Source of the DNA: UBA12191 sp964422295 | GTDB taxonomy: Bacteria > Planctomycetota > UBA8108 > UBA1146 | DNA: 64,000 bases | Direction: 5' to 3' | Assembly: GCA_964422295.1 (NCBI GenBank) | Contig: CAYRAM010000001.1 | Coordinates: 199,440-263,439, forward strand | Part shown: piece after piece, positions 45,934 to 54,026 of the stretch | Layout: each line of letters begins with the position of its first letter | How positions within the stretch are numbered: the stretch's first letter is position 1 | Notes under the pieces: generated by a model | The model's input: only the letters and a program-made list of their open reading frames with translations | What the model was told of the DNA's origin: nothing | Database searches by the model: none | Made by a program: the position numbers and the translations under genes

Positions 45934-47658
45934 ATGAATTGGATCCTCTTTCTCCTGGTTCTGGTGGCAGGTGTCCTGGCGACGCAAATCGTGGTTCCGT
46001 TTTTGTTCAAGGGCTTGTTGCGAATCGTCGGCATCCGTTGGAAAACGAGTCCCCTCGCAGAAAAGAGAATTCGTCGCTTCAAATCGATCCGCAGAGGTTA
46101 TTTCTCCTTTGTGATCGTCACCAGCCTCTTTACCACTTCCCTGTTCCTGGAAGTTCTTGTGAATGACAAACCGGTGATGATTCGCTACGGCGATAAAGTC
46201 GCCTATCCTGCGGTTCGGGATCTGATCAATACCTGGTGCTTCTTTACCGATGGCCCCTTGACCACCTTCGATCTCTCCGCAGATTTTGGAATCCCCGGTA
46301 CGGGACCCCTCGTGTACAACGATTTCGCTCGCTTGGTGGAAGATCCTCAGTCGGCATTTGGTCCCATCGTCGATAAACAAAAGTCCGAGATCTCTGATCT
46401 GGAAGCGGAAATCGAAGACATCCGCATGGAGATCGAGGACATCGAGGCGGATGGCGAAGAACCGGAAGAATGGCTGGTGGAAGATCTGTCCGCAGCGGAA
46501 GAGCAGGTTGTTCAGTTGCGTGCGGGACTGGATCAAATGGCCGCCATCGAACAAGTTTTCATCAATGGGGATACGAATGTTATGTGGCCGATGTACCGTC
46601 ATGGGCCGTATAAAAATCGCCTCGATCTGCCAGGAACCGCTCCCCATGATCCGTCGCTTTATATTCCCGGTTTGACCCCTGTTCGACAGAGTGCGCGCCT
46701 GGGTGATCGCGTGGAGATGGAATACGGCGGTCGGCGCGGGATGCGTATTGAGGTCAGCAGTGAGAGTGGCGGTGGCGATACTCTCGAAGCCGATACCAAA
46801 TACTACGCTGTCTCTTCGGATGATTCATCGGAGATCGCTGAGGTTGCCGGAATCGTGATCGTCAGGATGGTCTCTGAGGATGGACTTTCAGGAGTTGTGG
46901 AAATCCTTTCGATCACACCGGGCCAAAGTCTGGAAGCAGGGCTTCGTTTGTCGACGCGCTATCTGGATACCTGGGAGGCTCCGCTGGGGACCAGTGATGC
47001 CGGAATCGATGTCGTTCCCTTGTTGACGTATGGATTCAGGGTGAGTGTCGGTTTTTCGCTGTTGGTGCTCATAGCTGGTTACGCCATCGGAATCCTCGCC
47101 GGCGCAGTGATGGGGTACTACGGCGGCTGGACCGACATCCTTCTCCAAAGGCTGATCGAGATCTGGGGTTCGGTGCCATTTTTGTTTCTGATCATGATCA
47201 TCGCCAGCATCGTGGATCCGAGTTTCTGGATGTTGGTCATTTTCTTGGTCGTTCTGCGATCGTGGATGGCGGTCACTTACCAAATTCGTGGTGAGTTCTA
47301 CCGGGAGAAGGCGCGTGATTATGTTCAGGCCGCCATCGGCAGCGGTGTCAGCGATATGACGGTGATGTTAAGGCACATTCTGCCGAATTCGATGGTACCT
47401 GTGATCTCCCGTGCACCCTTCTCCTTTGTGACTTACATCAGTTCGTTGGTTTCCCTCGATTTTCTTGGTTTCGGGTTGCCGCCCACTGATCCCTCCTGGG
47501 GTCGGTTGCTCAGTCAGGGTTTCCAATTCCTGACGACTTCTCCGCATTTGGTCTTTTTGCCCGTGTTGGCGATGGCGGCCACGCTCTTCCTGGTCGTGTT
47601 GATCGGTGAAGCGGTGCGTGAAGCGTTTGATCCCAAAGTCTTTTCGAGGCTGAGGTGA
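45934..47658 (+). CDS. Oligopeptide/dipeptide ABC transporter permease C, cassette 4 (coiled-coil periplasmic domain)
   Basis: 574 residues, nearly twice a normal DppC. Two N-terminal helices (about 3-22 and 55-73) are followed by about 290 extracytoplasmic residues. These include a strongly charged coiled coil near 148-207 (SEISDLEAEIEDIRMEIEDI) and a beta-rich part. The permease core follows from about residue 370, with the coupling loop AIGSGVSDMTVMLRHILPNS and LDFLGFGLPPTDPSWGRLLS. The usual GTDxxGRD block before the core is replaced by TWEAPLGTSDAGIDVVP. The extra helix is also unusual. YejE-type permeases are known to be longer, but I cannot show that it is one. TGATG overlap with oppD. 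Confidence 0.9.
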   Translation: MNWILFLLVLVAGVLATQIVVPFLFKGLLRIVGIRWKTSPLAEKRIRRFKSIRRGYFSFVIVTSLFTTSLFLEVLVNDKPVMIRYGDKVAYPAVRDLINTWCFFTDGPLTTFDLSADFGIPGTGPLVYNDFARLVEDPQSAFGPIVDKQKSEISDLEAEIEDIRMEIEDIEADGEEPEEWLVEDLSAAEEQVVQLRAGLDQMAAIEQVFINGDTNVMWPMYRHGPYKNRLDLPGTAPHDPSLYIPGLTPVRQSARLGDRVEMEYGGRRGMRIEVSSESGGGDTLEADTKYYAVSSDDSSEIAEVAGIVIVRMVSEDGLSGVVEILSITPGQSLEAGLRLSTRYLDTWEAPLGTSDAGIDVVPLLTYGFRVSVGFSLLVLIAGYAIGILAGAVMGYYGGWTDILLQRLIEIWGSVPFLFLIMIIASIVDPSFWMLVIFLVVLRSWMAVTYQIRGEFYREKARDYVQAAIGSGVSDMTVMLRHILPNSMVPVISRAPFSFVTYISSLVSLDFLGFGLPPTDPSWGRLLSQGFQFLTTSPHLVFLPVLAMAATLFLVVLIGEAVREAFDPKVFSRLR

Positions 47659-47663
47659 TGGCG

Positions 47664-48683
47664 ATGGCTGAAAACGAAATCCGAAAAGCGGATTCGGAAC
47701 AGGAACCGCTCGTCAGTGTGCGCGACCTGCACACCGATTTCACCGTCGAGGGCAAAACCGCCCAAGCGGTCGACGGAGTCAGTTTCGATATCATGCCTGG
47801 GGAGGTTCTCGGTCTCGTTGGCGAATCGGGGTGCGGGAAATCGGTGACCGCCCTGAGTTTGCTCAAATTGATTCCCGATCCGCCAGGCAAAATCCGCAAG
47901 GGGTCCGCCATCTTCCGTGGACGCGACCTGCTGGCGCTCGACTACGACGAGATGCGCAAGATTCGGGGCAATGAGATCGCGATGATCTTTCAGGAGCCGA
48001 TGACCGCGCTGAATCCTGTCTTCACCATCGGTTTTCAGATGAGAGAGGGTATTCAGCATCACACGGGGGTTGGCAAAGCCGAGGCGAATGACTTGGCGGT
48101 CGATATGTTGGAAAGGGTTGGCATCTCTGATGCGCGGGCACGACTCGGGAATTATCCGCATCAGTTCTCTGGCGGAATGCGTCAGCGGGTGATGATTGCC
48201 ATGGCCTTGTCACTGCAACCGGCGTTGCTGATCGCCGATGAGCCGACCACCGCCCTGGATGTAACGATCCAGGCGCAGATCCTCGATCTGATGCTGGAGA
48301 TGAAGTCCCAACAAAAGGGGGCCTCGATCTTGTTGATCACCCACGATTTGGCGGTGGTGGCGGAGACGTGTGATCGGGTCGTCGTCATGTACGGCGGCAA
48401 GATCCAGGAAGTGGCGCCGGTTCGGGAGTTGTTCCGCAATCCCATGCACCCGTATACCCAGGGCCTTTTGCGTAGTCTGCCTCGGCCAGAACTGGATGAG
48501 CAGCAGGATGAATTGGAAACGATTCCGGGCATCGTACCGAGCATCTTCGACTGGCCTCCCGGGTGTCGCTTTTCGACACGCTGCCCGCTGGTAATTGATC
48601 GATGCCGTCAGGAAGTTCCGGAATTAAGGGAGGTGGGGGCCGGGCACTGGGTTCGCTGCCATATCGCAGAGGGGGGCGAGTGA
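47664..48683 (+). CDS. oppD: Oligopeptide ABC transporter ATPase, OppD type
   Basis: 339 residues from ATG 47664, chosen because GAGG lies eight bases upstream; an ATG at 47658 is too close to that site. It drives import by ATP hydrolysis at the membrane. Motifs: Walker A GESGCGKS, Q-loop FQEPMTAL, signature FSGGMRQRV, Walker B LLIADEPTTALD, and H-loop ITHDLAVV. The C-terminal oligo_HPY region has the four cysteines of the iron-sulfur site seen in DppD-type ATPases (GCRFSTRCP...DRC...VRC). It is one of only two ATPase genes for the four cassettes in this region. Confidence 0.96.
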   Translation: MAENEIRKADSEQEPLVSVRDLHTDFTVEGKTAQAVDGVSFDIMPGEVLGLVGESGCGKSVTALSLLKLIPDPPGKIRKGSAIFRGRDLLALDYDEMRKIRGNEIAMIFQEPMTALNPVFTIGFQMREGIQHHTGVGKAEANDLAVDMLERVGISDARARLGNYPHQFSGGMRQRVMIAMALSLQPALLIADEPTTALDVTIQAQILDLMLEMKSQQKGASILLITHDLAVVAETCDRVVVMYGGKIQEVAPVRELFRNPMHPYTQGLLRSLPRPELDEQQDELETIPGIVPSIFDWPPGCRFSTRCPLVIDRCRQEVPELREVGAGHWVRCHIAEGGE

Positions 48684-49732
48684 ATTCGGAACAGGAACCT
48701 TCTAAAGAAGAGCAGCCCATCCTCGAGTTGGAGGAGTTGCGGGTGTGGTTCCCGGTCCACGGAGGAATCCTCGCTCGTCATGTCGGTGACGTCAAAGCCG
48801 TCGACGGGATCTCTCTCAAGGTGCATGCAGGAGAAACTCTGGGGGTCGTCGGTGAGTCGGGGTGTGGCAAGAGCACTCTGGGGAAGGCGATCATGGGTCT
48901 GGTGCCGGTGACGTCGGGGAAGATTCACTTTGCCAGTGAACGTGGCAATGTCGAGTTGAGCACACTGACGCGCAGGGATTATCGGCCTTACAGAAGCGAG
49001 ATTCAGATGGTGTATCAGGATCCGTTTTCTTCCTTGAATCCACGCATGTCGGTTCAGGAGATCGTCGAAGAGCCTTTAAGGGTGCATCAAAAACAGCTCA
49101 GTGCCGATCAGAGACGTTTGCGGGTGGAGGAATTGCTCGAAAAGGTCGGCCTGCGTCGCGAGCAGGCGGAACGATATCCCCATGAGTTTTCCGGCGGACA
49201 ACGACAGCGCATCGGCATCGCCCGATCTTTGGCGACGAATCCACGGGTGATCATCGCCGACGAGCCGGTCAGTGCTCTCGACGTCTCGATTCAGGCCCAG
49301 GTCATCAATCTGATGCGTGAGTTGCAGCGAGAACTGGATTTGACCATCGTCTTCATCGCCCATGATATCTCGGTGGTTCAGCACGTTTCCGACAGGGTCG
49401 CCGTCATGTATCTCGGGAACCTGGCAGAGGTGGGCAGAACCGAGGAGATTTTTTCCCATCCATCACATCCGTACACGCGGGCGTTGTTGAGTGCGGTGCC
49501 GAGGCCTGATCCCGATCTGGAACGGGAAAACAGGTGGGTTTTGGAGGGCGATGTCCCCAGTCCGATGGCAAAACCGAGCGGTTGCGGGTTCCGCACCCGC
49601 TGTCCCATAGCGCAGAGGGATTGCGCTGAAAAGGTACCGGTGATGCAGCAGGCAGGAGACGAGCACGAGGTGGCATGTCCCTACGCTGAGCGTTTCGATG
49701 AGCTGATCCTTGACCGAAAAGGCCGTTCCTGA
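48680..49732 (+). CDS. oppF: Oligopeptide ABC transporter ATPase, OppF type
   Basis: 350 residues from GTG 48680, with a GGGGGG run just upstream, overlapping oppD by four bases. Partner of OppD in the heterodimeric motor. Motifs: VWFPVHGGILARHVGDVKAV (OppF-specific start), Walker A GESGCGKST, Q-loop YQDPFSSLNPRM, signature FSGGQRQRIG, Walker B VIIADEPVSALDVS, and H-loop IAHDISVV. The C-terminus again has the cysteine-rich segment (GCGFRTRCPIAQRDC...VAC). Confidence 0.96.
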   Translation: MNSEQEPSKEEQPILELEELRVWFPVHGGILARHVGDVKAVDGISLKVHAGETLGVVGESGCGKSTLGKAIMGLVPVTSGKIHFASERGNVELSTLTRRDYRPYRSEIQMVYQDPFSSLNPRMSVQEIVEEPLRVHQKQLSADQRRLRVEELLEKVGLRREQAERYPHEFSGGQRQRIGIARSLATNPRVIIADEPVSALDVSIQAQVINLMRELQRELDLTIVFIAHDISVVQHVSDRVAVMYLGNLAEVGRTEEIFSHPSHPYTRALLSAVPRPDPDLERENRWVLEGDVPSPMAKPSGCGFRTRCPIAQRDCAEKVPVMQQAGDEHEVACPYAERFDELILDRKGRS

Positions 49733-49762
49733 CCCCCTTGGGCCCCCTCCAGCTTTTCTCCC

Positions 49763-49776
49763 ATAAGATCTCTTAT
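49763..49776. repeat. Short perfect palindrome downstream of oppF
   Basis: ATAAGA-TC-TCTTAT in the 141-base gap between the convergent oppF and aroDE genes. It is too short and lacks a T-tract for a terminator; it could be chance. Nothing else is seen in this gap. Confidence 0.4.
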
Positions 49777-49873
49777 CGGAACAAATAGATGGAAGTCTGA
49801 TTCGGCCCCCTGCTTTCACGGAGGCGTGAGCCTGTGGTTTCAGAAAGAGCTGCACTTCACCGACGGAAAGAGC

Positions 49874-51349
49874 TCAGCAAGGAAACCGGTGTGTGCGTCG
49901 CTGGTGCAGACAGTGCCGGACCCGCTGCAGGGACTCCTCCATGGAAACCTCTGATCCGCTGAAGGCTCGCGCCTGATGACGAGCCTGGGCGGCAAAGAAA
50001 TCGGTGCCGCTCCAGACGCTCACCCCATCCCGCGATTGAAACTCCCTTTCAAAAGCGGTTTCTCCACGTGAATAGTCCATCTCGATGACCGCAGCCCCCT
50101 GAAACCGGGAGAGATCCCAGGGCCAATCGTAGGATTTCTCCGGATCGGATCCTGTGGCATTGATGAGGAGATCCGCGCTTTCGATCAGGTCCGGATCAGC
50201 GGAAACCGTAAAGGGCTGCTGAGTTTTTTCTTCAGCGATGGGACTTCCCGGGCGACAGAGAAGGGTCGAATACACCCCCTCCTGGTGGAAACTCTCGGCA
50301 ACACTCTTTGCTGCCCCGCCTCGCCCCAGAATCACGGCCCTTTTCCCGGCTTTCAGGTGCGGTCGCAGCAGATCTGCGGCACCGGGGCCGTCGGTACTGG
50401 TTCCTCGCCAGCCCCCATTTTCAAACGCCAGGGTGTTCCAGGCGGGCCAGCGCTCACAGTCGGTGGTGATTCCCGCGCACAACTTTCTCGCCCAGTTCTT
50501 GAAAGGTGCGGTGACAGCGAGGCCCTTCAGGCTGAGTTCCGCTGCTCCTTCGATAGCCTCCGTCGGTTGGGTGGTCGACCAGGGATAGAAACGTGCGCTG
50601 ATTCCTCGTTCGACAAAGAGCGCATTGTGCCAATCGGCAGAGAGGCTGTGGCGAACATCCTCTCCCATCACCAGAAACCGATGCCGGGGTGAATCCCCCT
50701 CGCGCCATTGATAACGGTGATGCAATTCGTCGATGGATGGGATTCCAGGAAGGTTCAAATTTTGATCACCGTCAATCGCATATCCCCACGGCTGACCCGA
50801 CTCCCTCGCCCACAATCGATCCGCATGATTTTTTTCAGCATTTGAAAATGCGACGATGGGAAAAGATCGGGTCCGTACTTCTTCAAGGATCTGCACCCTG
50901 CGTGCCAAGGACGTGTCTGCGGGCAAGACCACTTTCGCGGCCACGGCACCTCGCGACTTCGCTTCTTCGACGATTTTATCGATGACTCCCGATGAGTCTG
51001 TATGGAGGTGCCGGGACAGGATCCATGGAAGATCATCCGGAGCCGGGACATCCGTCTCCGGATCCACGTCAAGCCAGCCAGAGCTGATTCGGCACAATTG
51101 GTCGCGGCGGCGATGGCGAGCCTGATCATTTTCGGAACCTCCGCCTCGATCGGTGACGATGGGAGGGCCCATCCGGGGAGGCAACTCGACGGGAAGAGGA
51201 CCCTGCCACAGGTCGAGTCGAATTTCGCAACCCCCGGGAATCGTCGCAGGTCGCTCCCATGGTGACCCTTCTCCGCTGAGAGGCGGAAGTGAGTTGAGGA
51301 CACTGTACCAACCTTGGGGTATCGCGGACAATTGGCACTCCCTTGCCAT
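49874..51349 (-). CDS. Bifunctional 3-dehydroquinate dehydratase (type I) / shikimate dehydrogenase
   Basis: 491 residues that would catalyse two consecutive steps of the shikimate pathway. Residues 1-215 resemble type I AroD: EIRLDLWQG, SRHLHTD with the candidate catalytic His at 113 or 115, and Lys139 in VAAKVVLPADTS, the expected Schiff-base lysine. Residues 225-491 are AroE: MGEDVRHSLSADWHN, Lys284 in LAVTAPFKNWA, WNTLAFENGGWRGTSTDGPG with catalytic Asp320, and the nucleotide loop ILGRGGAAKSV. Two usual residues differ: STDG replaces NTDG, and TAPFK replaces TxPxK-like NVTIPFK. Such fusions are known in plants, Chlamydiae and planctomycetes. The AroD half is divergent, so its activity is less certain. 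Confidence 0.85.
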   Translation of the reverse strand: MARECQLSAIPQGWYSVLNSLPPLSGEGSPWERPATIPGGCEIRLDLWQGPLPVELPPRMGPPIVTDRGGGSENDQARHRRRDQLCRISSGWLDVDPETDVPAPDDLPWILSRHLHTDSSGVIDKIVEEAKSRGAVAAKVVLPADTSLARRVQILEEVRTRSFPIVAFSNAEKNHADRLWARESGQPWGYAIDGDQNLNLPGIPSIDELHHRYQWREGDSPRHRFLVMGEDVRHSLSADWHNALFVERGISARFYPWSTTQPTEAIEGAAELSLKGLAVTAPFKNWARKLCAGITTDCERWPAWNTLAFENGGWRGTSTDGPGAADLLRPHLKAGKRAVILGRGGAAKSVAESFHQEGVYSTLLCRPGSPIAEEKTQQPFTVSADPDLIESADLLINATGSDPEKSYDWPWDLSRFQGAAVIEMDYSRGETAFEREFQSRDGVSVWSGTDFFAAQARHQARAFSGSEVSMEESLQRVRHCLHQRRTHRFPC

Positions 51350-51839
51350 TAAAATAGGGAATTGAGACTGGATTCAACGCCTCGGGAAGATATGATGAGA
51401 CCAAGTTGGTCGCGACATCAACCACGATCAACTGAGTTCTCCCCCCTGCAACGTCAGTTTTTCCAATCGGCCTGGGCCGTTGCATGCCGGACATTGAAAT
51501 CCTCAAGTGAGATATCATTGGATTTCTGCAGGGAACAGAAGCCCCAATTCGCAATTCGTCCGGATCATTCGACAGGATCTGGGTGACAGGGAAATCGATT
51601 CCGGACCGCGTTTTTAAACAGGTTTGCGAGGGCACAGATCGGCACGAGATCCATTCCACAGCCAAGGGGGCTGCAACAGGGAAAACAGCTGCAATCGTAC
51701 CGATCCCGATGAGATCGATGAGATCTGGTATCGGTGTTTAGAAAGATAGAGATTAGGGATTCCGAACTCCCCTAAGCCAATTATTGACGAGTGAATTCGA
51801 AACTGCCTTGCGTGACGCGAGGTGAAACAAGGAGTGAAT
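51350..51839. other. Intergenic region and probable rho leader
   Basis: 490 bases between the divergent aroDE and rho genes, with no credible gene. Near its rho side ACCGAT (51699-51704) and ATCGGT (51730-51735) enclose two adjacent GATGAGATC copies, which could form a leader hairpin. rho is often autoregulated through its leader, so this is a sensible place to look for it. I find no convincing promoter. Confidence 0.4.
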
Positions 51840-53180
51840 TTGAATCAGGAGAACTCTTCCCAGAGATCCTCTTCACGATCAGGAGGTTCAGGTCGGCGTC
51901 GTCGTCCTGCACGTGGACGTGGAAGGCCTGGAGGGACTGAAAAATCCCGTCCTGCAGGTCGCAGGAGGAATGGCGGTCCCCAGCGCAAATCCCATGGACG
52001 CTCCCGGCGTGATCCTGCTCATGCGGGCGGAAATTCTTTTGGTTCATCGAGGGTGAAGCCGGTCCATATCCCTGAAGGGACTCGGGTGCGTGGAATCCTG
52101 GAGGTGGGAAACCAGGGTTTCGGTTTCTTGCGCTCAGTCGACAAGTCCTTTCGCGTTCAGCCAGAGGATGTCCACGTCGGCAAGAATATCGTTCAAAAAT
52201 TTGGATTGAAAACGGGCCACTACATGGTCGGTGTTGTGGGAGGCTCTGCGGGGCGGGGACGCGGTCCCAGTCTCGGAAAAATAGAATCGGTGGATGGCGA
52301 TCCACCCGAGTTGGTACGCAAGCGAATCCCGTATAAAGAGATGACCAGCATCGATCCCACAGAGAGATTTCTGTTGGGTGAGACCGGGGACATTTCGATG
52401 AGGCTGGCAGATCTGATTTCTCCCATCGGGAAGGGGCAGCGGGCACTGATCGTCGCTCCCCCACGGACAGGGAAAACCGTATTGCTGCAGAAGATGGCGC
52501 AATCGATTACCGAGACCCATCCAGACACGATGGTGCTGGCTCTCTTGGTCGACGAGCGCCCGGAAGAAGTCACAGACTGGAAACGGTCGGTCAAAGCGGA
52601 GGTTTATGCGTCTTCCAGCGACGAGACCTCCAAGTGTCATGTTCGTGTCTCCGAAATCGTTCTTCAAAGATGCCATCGATTGCTGGAAGCCAAATGCGAT
52701 GTGGTCTTGTTGCTCGATTCCCTGACCCGTCTGGGACGGGCGTACAACCTGGAAACTGCCCACAGTGGCAGAACCCTTTCCGGCGGAGTGGATGCGAAAA
52801 CCCTTGAGAAACCGAAAGCCATCTTTGGAGCGGCCCGGAATGTCGAAGGGGGCGGAAGTCTGACCATCATTTCGACCGCACTCATCGAAACCGGAAGTCG
52901 CATGGACGAAGTGATCTTCGAAGAGTTCAAGGGAACCGGCAATATGGAGCTGGTTTTGTCCCGGAAGTTGGCGGATCAGCGCGTGTTCCCCGCAATCGAC
53001 GTCACCTTGTCAGGGACCCGAAAAGAAGAAAAACTTTACACTCCCGAGGAGATCGATCAGATCTGGAAGTTGCGACGGGTGCTGACCAGTGTCAATCCGA
53101 TCGAAGGCATGGAACTCTTGAGCCAAAGAGTCGGTGCATTCCAGGACAACAAAGAGTTTTTACACTCTTTGGGAGGTTGA
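51840..53180 (+). CDS. rho: Transcription termination factor Rho
   Basis: Hexameric RNA helicase that ends transcription. 446 residues from TTG 51840, chosen because AAGGAG lies five bases upstream; GTG codons at 51822 and 51834 are alternatives. The first ~75 residues are Arg/Gly/Ser-rich (GRRRRPARGRGRPGGTEKSR) and replace the usual helical Rho_N head. Then come the RNA-binding OB fold (GILEVGNQGFGFLRS), Walker A APPRTGKT near 206, Walker B VVLLLDSLTRLGRAYN, and the Q-loop/R-loop region (IETGSRMDEVIFEEFKGTGN, then LSRKLADQRVFPAID). The 3' end overlaps the convergent PHP gene by 21 bases. Confidence 0.97.
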   Translation: MNQENSSQRSSSRSGGSGRRRRPARGRGRPGGTEKSRPAGRRRNGGPQRKSHGRSRRDPAHAGGNSFGSSRVKPVHIPEGTRVRGILEVGNQGFGFLRSVDKSFRVQPEDVHVGKNIVQKFGLKTGHYMVGVVGGSAGRGRGPSLGKIESVDGDPPELVRKRIPYKEMTSIDPTERFLLGETGDISMRLADLISPIGKGQRALIVAPPRTGKTVLLQKMAQSITETHPDTMVLALLVDERPEEVTDWKRSVKAEVYASSSDETSKCHVRVSEIVLQRCHRLLEAKCDVVLLLDSLTRLGRAYNLETAHSGRTLSGGVDAKTLEKPKAIFGAARNVEGGGSLTIISTALIETGSRMDEVIFEEFKGTGNMELVLSRKLADQRVFPAIDVTLSGTRKEEKLYTPEEIDQIWKLRRVLTSVNPIEGMELLSQRVGAFQDNKEFLHSLGG

Positions 53181-54026
53181 CGGAGGGCGCGCTTGGCAAG
53201 CAACAGGGATGACCAGTCTGCGGTCAAGTCGTTGGATGTCTATACCAAACCGACCCAAAACGAATCTTCCGCTTTCTTGATGAAGATCTGATCCACCACA
53301 AATCCCCAATCCATGATTTTCTTGAAACTCCCGAGCATATTTTCTGTGAGGGGATTTCAAGTTTTTGTAGAGCACTTCGATCCCATCGAGTCCGGCATTC
53401 AAGAGAGTCGTGCCGTACTCTTCGAGGTGTTCGCGTCGGGGGTGCGCCATGTAGGTGAGTCCGCCCATGGCGTGTACGTCTTCAAAAGCCTGATGGTGGA
53501 TCAATTCGGGGCGCCGAAAGGGGATGCGTCCCAGCCACTGTCGGAATGCCTGGTTCGGAGTTGTGCAGAGACCACTGTTGACGAGTGCACGGGCGATATG
53601 CGATCGACAGGGAACCGAGGTCCCCACCTCTGCTTCAATATCTTTCCACAACAGACCGATCCCGAGGTCGCGCAATGATTCGACACCTTCAATGATTCGC
53701 TTGCGCCGATCCGCTTCCAATTCATCTGCCCAACGATGGATCTCGTCGGTCAGGCCAGAAGGAAAATATGCGAGTATATGCAAATCCAAGTCCCCCACCT
53801 GGCATGTCATCTCGATACCGGGGAGCAATCGAAGGTTTGCGGGCAACTGCCAATCACTCTGGTATGCGCCCAGGGTGTCGTGATCACAGATAGAGATCAA
53901 ATCGAGCCCGGTGGATGCCCGATCCAGAATCTCCTGCATCGAGTGAGATCCGTCACTGTGGATGGTGTGGACATGCAGATCGGCTCTGGCTCCGGAAGGG
54001 AACTGGCCGTGATGATCAGGAGTCAC
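53160..54026 (-). CDS. PHP-domain metal-dependent phosphoesterase (YciV/TrpH-like)
   Basis: 288 residues. The metal-binding motifs of the PHP fold are all visible: ADLHVHTIHSDGSHS, ICDHDTLGAY, LPGIEMTCQ, PCRSHIARAL, TYMAHPRREH and CGGSDLHQ. The order and length match the YciV group, which includes a 5'-3' exonuclease that matures 5S and 23S rRNA (RNase AM) and a nucleoside 3',5'-bisphosphate phosphatase. Start GTG 54026 overlaps the end of gltX by 11 bases, and no separate ribosome site is seen, so it probably depends on translation of gltX. Confidence 0.88.
   Translation of the reverse strand: MTPDHHGQFPSGARADLHVHTIHSDGSHSMQEILDRASTGLDLISICDHDTLGAYQSDWQLPANLRLLPGIEMTCQVGDLDLHILAYFPSGLTDEIHRWADELEADRRKRIIEGVESLRDLGIGLLWKDIEAEVGTSVPCRSHIARALVNSGLCTTPNQAFRQWLGRIPFRRPELIHHQAFEDVHAMGGLTYMAHPRREHLEEYGTTLLNAGLDGIEVLYKNLKSPHRKYAREFQENHGLGICGGSDLHQESGRFVLGRFGIDIQRLDRRLVIPVACQARPPSTSQRV

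Noticed and set aside
29958..49732. Possibility that the transporter array is a mobile or phage-derived island
   Set aside because: No transposase, integrase, tRNA, direct repeats at the borders or change in base composition was seen.
49733..49873. Terminator after oppF
   Set aside because: Only a 14-base palindrome without a T-tract is present.
51350..51839. tRNA or other stable RNA gene ahead of rho
   Set aside because: No T-loop/acceptor pattern or other known RNA consensus could be found by eye.
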